From positions 124,001 through 188,000 of the forward strand of contig CAXKVR010000007.1 in the NCBI GenBank assembly GCA_964058845.1: DNA of 64,000 bases, read 5' to 3'. Within the stretch, counting starts at the first letter, position 1, and each line of letters begins with the position of its first letter. The notes under the pieces are model-generated. The model searched no databases, was not told where the DNA came from, and saw nothing but the letters and a program-made list of their open reading frames with translations. This DNA is from Carex sylvatica (Eukaryota > Streptophyta > Magnoliopsida > Poales > Cyperaceae). This document shows, piece by piece, positions 58,709 through 64,000 of this stretch. The translations under genes were made by a program, and so were the position numbers.

Positions 58709-59949
58709 CTCCAACGGTTATTTTTTTCATGTAAACAATATATTGAGACAAAATGTAAATAATAACTATGATTGAAATCAATAAAGCTTTTGAAATTACA
58801 TTTAGTACTGTTAAATGACATTTTATTGATTGAAATCACTAAAATGGCATTTGTACTTTTAAAATAGCATATGTATATATACGAAGTTACCTTAATAGAG
58901 TTTGGGTGTGAAGTTTGAAAGTATATCCCCCTATCCCAGTAAATTTCTAATATGTTATAGCAAATTTATGTGAACAAATTTGCATCTTTTTGTGTAACAT
59001 GCCTCTTCCCTGTCTCGATTTTTCTTTAAGAAACGGGGGGGGGGGGGGGGGGGGGGGGATGGATTTGTTGATTTTAGATTAAAGATATATGCTGGGTATT
59101 TAAGGAATAATTAAATATTGTTGGGCTGCAGGCCCACTCGATCAGCCTAAGTGTTAGGCAGCCCTAATTCCCCCTATTCTGTTGTTTGTATCATTGTATT
59201 ATATCTCTTGTATTTTATTATTAGAAGTGTCAATTTGGATTTGGAAATAGACTAAAATAGAGATAATTGTAGAAAGAGAAAGAGAAGGAAAGACCTTGAC
59301 AGCCTCTGTCAAAATTTACAAAAAATAAACGGGAGAGCGGAAAAGAGAGCTTTTTGTTAACCCAATTTGTGACATGCATTAGTTGGTTTTTCTCTCTTTT
59401 TAAGGTACTTGAGAGACGAAATTAGAAAATTTTAATAGGAGCTGAAACTTAAATGAGATTTGAACCTAAATTTTTACAATAACAAAATAAAGCTCGAACC
59501 ACTAGGTTACAATAAACATTTGATATTTTACGAGAGAAACTGAACTGTATAAAAAATCAAAATAAAGAAATTAAAATTTAATTAAATTTCAATATACATA
59601 GTTAAAAAATTAAAATTATAGAGAGGACTTGATATTTTTATCGATATACGTAGATTCGCCCCTCCCCTATTTGGAGGCATGTGAATCAGTAGTTAATTTG
59701 TCTAATTTTTTGGTTTAATACGTTGTGGTTTTTTGACATGGGACTTTACAAATCATTGAAAGTCAAAATATCATCTTGGGTGGTATAATTCAATGTGCAC
59801 AAATGGGATTTAAAATATCATCAGTTGGTTGGCTTAATTTAGGTCGATTTTGGGTTAATTTTATATACTTTTTATTTGAATTATGAAAAGGCATACATCT
59901 TGAAATTATGATTGTGTAAATAAGAGAGAAGAATAACTTCTATAGGTAC
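58709..59949 (-). other. 5' part of the CNL-3 intron
   Basis: No gene. A 24-G run lies at 59035-59058. About 59730-59949 is similar to the CNL-1 intron near exon 1, sharing ACATGGGACTT and CAAATCAT. The donor GTACCT (minus strand) abuts exon 1. Confidence 0.6.
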
Positions 59950-60241
59950 CTTTCTTCTGAATCTCGTGCTCCAGCCGGTAGTAGTCCTTTTCGTCAAGCA
60001 AGTTTTCAGCTTCATACGTGAGTTGTTCAAGCTTCTGAACCATTTTCTTCAGAAAACCATTGTTGGTACAAAGACCGTGAGCTGTTGTAAGCAAGGCATG
60101 GGCATCAAGCTGCAGGCGCTGGTCGATGCAGTTTGCCCGTGCTTCCAACAACGCATTCACAGCCTTGCTGACCAGAGCGCTCATCAGCCAGCCGACTACC
60201 GTAATTAACCAGCCGATTGCCGTAATTTTCAAAGAATCCAT
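59950..60241 (-). CDS. CNL-3 exon 1: Rx-type N-terminal coiled-coil domain
   Basis: 292 nt, 97 codons plus one base, starting MDSLKITAIGWLITVVGWLMSALV and followed by LEQLTYEAENLLDEKDYYRLEHEIQKK. Compared with CNL-1 and CNL-2 it has a repeated GWL-(I/M)-(T/S) segment at the start and lacks several residues after ALLEARA (the AKRIGIGNEF stretch is replaced by NCID). The donor GTACCT is intact. Exon 2 lies 8.3 kb away across Copia-2. Confidence 0.87.
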
Positions 60242-60456
60242 GCTAATCGGTTACGAAAAAAATCCAATTGGGAGAGAGAAAGATGGAGGTTTCAAGAGAA
60301 AATAACTGCGGGTTGACTTTGGGACAACTCAAGGAGATAAGATCAAGGTTTCAAAACAGTGCTATGCGTTTGCTGTAACTATTCCCTGTGAAGCGTGTCG
60401 TGTAGTTGAAGGTTTCAAAACAGTGCTATGGGTTTGCTGTAACTATTCCCTGTGAA
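60242..60456 (-). promoter_or_regulatory. CNL-3 upstream region with duplicated conserved block
   Basis: The conserved block GTAACTATTCCCTGTGAAGCG occurs at 60375-60395, continues GTGTCGTGTAG, and recurs at 60438-60458. These two copies form a direct duplication of about 50 bp including AAGGTTTCAAAACAGTGCTATG. A TTGACT W-box core is at 60313-60318. Spacing to the ATG of the nearer copy matches CNL-1 and CNL-2. Confidence 0.55.
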
Positions 60457-60585
60457 GCGCTGATTTCAACATGAACAGTGCCATGGGTTCCATGAAAAGG
60501 AGATCCGCTTTTGTCATATTTCGTGCTAATTGCAATAATATGATTTATTTTTTTGTTTGCCTTAGTTTCATGTTGAAATCAGCGC
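60457..60585. repeat. 129-bp inverted repeat with 19-bp perfect arms
   Basis: GCGCTGATTTCAACATGAA at 60457-60475 is exactly complementary to TTCATGTTGAAATCAGCGC at 60567-60585. It could be a tiny MITE or a hairpin. It abuts the second copy of the conserved promoter block. Confidence 0.85.
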
Positions 60586-62499
60586 ACAATAATTAGTTTA
60601 TTACCCAATTTTTCTGAAATTGTCTGAAAAGTAGATGCATTTTTTTATCTAAGAGACCCTGAACTTTTTTGATAACTATTTTTTTTGGCATTAGCATTTG
60701 AAAAAAAAAAATTAGAAAAAAATTTCATGAAAATTGTTGAGTTAATTTCCTACCCTTCAAGACATCTCTAATTTCTTATTTACCCTTCAAAAGTTTAATA
60801 TATTTTATTTGTCCCTTAACTCTTGCAACAGTTTCTTATTTACCCATAACTTAATCAATTGTAGATTATCTCTAGTTAAATTATAAAAAATATTTATTAA
60901 ACTTTGATTAAAACAGTAAAAGACAAAATTGTCATCTTTTTTTTTTTTTCTTTTCTAGTGACATCTATGTTAGAACAACTCTAATATCTACATACAACAA
61001 TGGCATAAAAATCCTACATAATCTCTTTCAATGTATGGGGCCCCGTCCTTGTTGAAGCAGTTTCTTTGAAAGCTAATCATTCATTATCTTTCTTAAGAAG
61101 ATCTAAGACTATCCAACGACATTAATGTCAGAACCTGACCAGATAACTCATCTACCTTGAGGAAATTAAGGTTATGAAGTATTAGTCCAAGTCACTATAA
61201 AACATTAGATACCTCTGTGATTTCACAAGCAAAAGTTTTGGTTTTTTTTTTTTTTGCATAGAAGAATAAATATGCATCAATAGTGTTCAATTAAAATGAG
61301 AAGGTACCATGTTCGAGTCAGATAGAGACCTTCACTGGAAATCCTAAAAAAGAAATAAAATTTCCAAAAATTCTTTTTGTTTGACCATAAACGAGGTTCT
61401 TTTCAAAAACATTTTCAGCCTATGAAGCTGTTCTAACCTCCAAATCCCAACCCAACTCACTGATAATTGGAAATGAAAAGGTCAGGGTGCTTCTGCTTAA
61501 CTTTGGTGAGTTCGTGACACTTGATGATGTAGAAAAGAAATAAAAGAAGAAGGACAATTTTATTTTTTAATTTTTTAATCAAAAATTTTTAAATTGAATT
61601 AGAGATAATTTAGAAATAGTTAAGTGATGGGTAAATAAGAAATTGTTACAAGAGTTAAGGGTATATAGAAAATTAACCCAAAATTATTTTGTCAAAAAAT
61701 ATGTTAAGACAGGATTACCCTCAAATAATCCTCTTACATAATAAAATACAATAAAATACAAGCATTGTAATACTTATATAATATTATACAAGCATTATAA
61801 TCACAACAAATTTGTTTTTAGTCTTGCAAAAAAAGAAAACAAATAAGAAGAAGGAAAAAAAAAAAGAAAAAAAAAAACCACTCCGGACCTCTGTTTAGTC
61901 TCTCAAGAAAAGTGCACTCTGTACAACATAATCTTCCATACTAATGATTTTTATTTGAAGAAAAAATGAGGAATACAAATATGGTATTGAAAAAAGCTAT
62001 AAACAGAAATGAACTTCACGAGAGAAATAAAAAAGAAAAAAAAGACTGTTCCACCCGTAACAAGCGCAATGACAAGATTCGTATATCATACCTGAATTAT
62101 ACCTGGATAATTCGTTTTTTTGGTGATGCCGAACCGAACGCCGAATTATTCGGTTGATCGAACTTTCACCGACTTAAACCCGAATAATTCACGAATTTTA
62201 CAAAAAATTTCCAAATTTTTTCCATAATTTTTTTTTTGCTCTCTTGCGGGATTATGATCTCTGATTCGAATAATTCCGAATCATTTCCGAACTATACCCG
62301 AATTATTCCCGAATCACGAATTTTTTAACTCGCCGAACTGAACCTGAATAATTCATTTATCACTATGTTTTTGTATAATATTGTAAGATACTTTGATTTA
62401 TCACCAGCTCATGTTACAATCAAATTAACCTTACTTATTATTAGTTGTATCTGCCTATGAAATGATGCACGCATGATCTTCATCATCATCTTCATTCTT
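60586..62499. other. Spacer between CNL-3 and CNL-4
   Basis: No gene. 61680-61960 matches 47260-47520 and belongs to a duplicated CNL 3' flank. 62080-62345 is rich in CGAATTATTC / GAATAATTC motifs in both orientations and looks like a small hAT-type insertion absent from the CNL-3 copy. Sentence-like repeats of TTTCTTATTTACCC lie near 60770-60845. Confidence 0.5.
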
Positions 62500-62875
62500 C
62501 TTTTTTTTAAGGTCGGTCATCATCTGCATCATCTGCTCCCGTATTAAACGAATCTAGTTTTCCATATTAAAAGAAAAGGTAATTGTTAGATAACTAGCAA
62601 CTTGACTTTGGCTATTGTAAAATGCACTACAACTACAAAAGCAACAAAAAGAAGGTAAGAATGACCATTAACCAAATAAATAAATAAAATTAAATCAACC
62701 GGTACAGAATAAGGTTTTCTAGGCAGATATGCCCAGTGGCAGAACATATCAAATTGGACAGTAGAGGCCCATTTTCAATGTATTGATCTGCTTCAAACAT
62801 ATGAAAGTGTCTTGAATTTTCTGAACTAGGGAGCCTAACTAATAATGGCAAGTACTTGTATTGGAAGTGTCAGCA
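62500..62875 (-). other. 3' flank of CNL-4, shared with paralogues
   Basis: It contains the AAAGGTAATTGTTAGATAACTAG block and GCAAGTACTTGTATTGGAAGTGTCAGC, both also found next to CNL-1. It probably holds the 3' untranslated region. Confidence 0.55.
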
Positions 62876-64000
62876 TTAAGCTATAGTGGATTGTAGTATT
62901 ACCTGAACAGGGTCAGTGGAGATACGTACTTCTTTGATGTTTGTTAGCTTCAAGCATTCATCAGTTATCTCAGTACGGCTGTTTGTTGATATTGATTGAA
63001 TATGAGGAAACTTGATCACCAGCATCTTGAGGGAAGGGAAAAGATCAAAAGGAAATGACTGAAGATTTTTTTTACAGCCCCTGACATCGACCAAGTTGAT
63101 AGAAGTAAGGAGCTGCAGAGAAATTTTGTGTTCTTCAGTAGAAGGAGAAACTTCAAATTCAAACCATTGAAGGGAAGTGAGCTGCTTGCAGATAGGAAAG
63201 ATTAAAAGGCCAAGAGAGTCGCCTTCGATTCTGGTTAGAGCCAAGGAGAAATCTGGTTCAGTGTTTTCTATTTCTTTTGATGCAGTGTCCCAAGCTGCAA
63301 TGAAACCAGGGCACACTTGAAAACACAATGTTTTCAAGTGGACCAAAGACTTTAGACCTTCCATTGAGCTCAGTGTTTTACAAGATTTAATTTTGAGGAT
63401 CTGCAAACGGACCAAATGCTCCCCAAATGTAAGGAAAGTGAGTGATTGGCAGCACGTTATATCCAATTTCTCTATAGCCACAAAACAATGCAAGTCCAAA
63501 GATTCCAAACTGGAGATGTTGGAAATCTTTAGAGAATGCAGAGAGCTAAGCTCATAGACAGCCAATTTCTCAAACAACGTAAGGCTCGAACATTTATCCT
63601 GATCCAGACTGAACATTTGGAACTCCCTCTGGTATAACATTGATTCTATAAATCCAGTTTTTCTAATATGTATATAACTCTATGGAAGAGGTGGTATTTG
63701 AAGAATTAGTGGACAATCACGAATTTTGAAAACCTCTAGAGAAGGAAACCTCTCCAACACCTCAGATGTAGCAGATCCTGAGAAAGGAAGATCCACTAAT
63801 TTAGGGCAATCACGAATTGTAAGTTCTTTTAGTGTTTTAAAGCAAAGAAATTGTTGAAGTTGGTCACTCCATACCCATTTTTCGAGATCTGACATCTTTT
63901 TTATCTTTAACTTTTCCAAAGATGGAAATTTCATGCTTTGACGAGTACCATAGCACTGAGATCCAATTTCCCTCACAGCCATTCCAGACAGCTCCAAATG
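62876..64000 (-). pseudogene. CNL-4, C-terminal LRR portion with an in-frame stop; continues beyond the window
   Basis: Only the end of the LRR is in the window; the gene begins outside. The upstream part reads MELSGMAVREIGSQCYG and FPSLEKLKIKKMSDLEKW, and the downstream part reads SLTFLTFGEHLV, GLKSLVHLKTLCFQVCPGF and FPFDLFPSLKMLVIKFPHI, closely parallel to CNL-1 to 3. Both parts are in one frame but separated by TAG at 63680-63682. In the paralogues the same place encodes PLPYSSL; here a Tyr codon appears changed to stop and about 12 nt are missing. A final extension (QSTIA) follows the VIL end of the paralogues. The truncated product would lack about 270 residues. Confidence 0.8.

Noticed and set aside
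1..64000. tRNA, rRNA, CRISPR arrays and prokaryotic operons
   Set aside because: None were recognised on either strand. The direct repeats here are tandem or transposon-derived and lack regular spacers. A tRNAscan run would be decisive for diverged tRNAs.

Overview
This is a window of nuclear DNA from a flowering plant. It is AT-rich by eye, has split genes, and contains plant-type CC-NB-ARC-LRR (CNL) resistance genes, an arabinogalactan-peptide gene, and many plant transposable elements: Copia, LINE, CACTA, hAT and Mutator-like. I cannot name the species or decide between monocot and eudicot. I see no prokaryotic features, rRNA, tRNA or CRISPR.

The core is a tandem family of four related CNL genes. 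Each complete gene has a short exon 1 (about 97-100 codons, the Rx-type N-terminal coiled-coil domain) and one long exon 2 (linker, NB-ARC, LRR), joined by a phase-1 intron. CNL-1 (minus): exon 1 15469-15763, exon 2 3851-7236, predicted 1226 aa, apparently intact. CNL-2 (plus): exon 1 29568-29868, exon 2 from 31857. Its LRR is cut by a 162-bp CACTA-type MITE at 34629-34790, so the protein ends at about 1035 aa; the rest of the LRR continues in the same frame to 35446. CNL-3 (minus): exon 1 59950-60241, exon 2 48210-51658, predicted 1246 aa, with a 144-bp tandem duplication at the start of exon 2 and a degenerate MHD motif. CNL-4 (minus): only the last LRR part lies in the window (62876-64000) and it has an in-frame stop at 63680-63682. 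The four genes share similar 3' flanks. The three visible 5' ends share a promoter block about 130-170 bp upstream of the ATG.

The introns of CNL-1 and CNL-3 are both about 8.2-8.3 kb because each independently received a Copia element, one in each orientation relative to its gene. Copia-1 (8325-15130) carries a nested 2.1-kb CACTA element. Copia-2 (51699-58084) carries three nested hAT elements and a 196-bp x 3 tandem array in its reverse transcriptase region.

Between CNL-1 and CNL-2 (15.8-29.4 kb) lie two fold-back elements (16833-17550 and 19065-20202), a small secreted arabinogalactan-peptide gene (20720-20950), a Mutator-like MITE (23508-23904), and a 4.55-kb CACTA element (24295-28846). 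That CACTA element has captured two exons of the phylloquinone gene PHYLLO (MenH-like part) and several LRR receptor-kinase exons. Between CNL-2 and CNL-3 (35.4-48.2 kb) I see only transposon remnants: a LINE split by a 1.05-kb hAT, degraded hATs and simple repeats. Target-site duplications were read directly for nine of the elements. Expression and function were not testable here.
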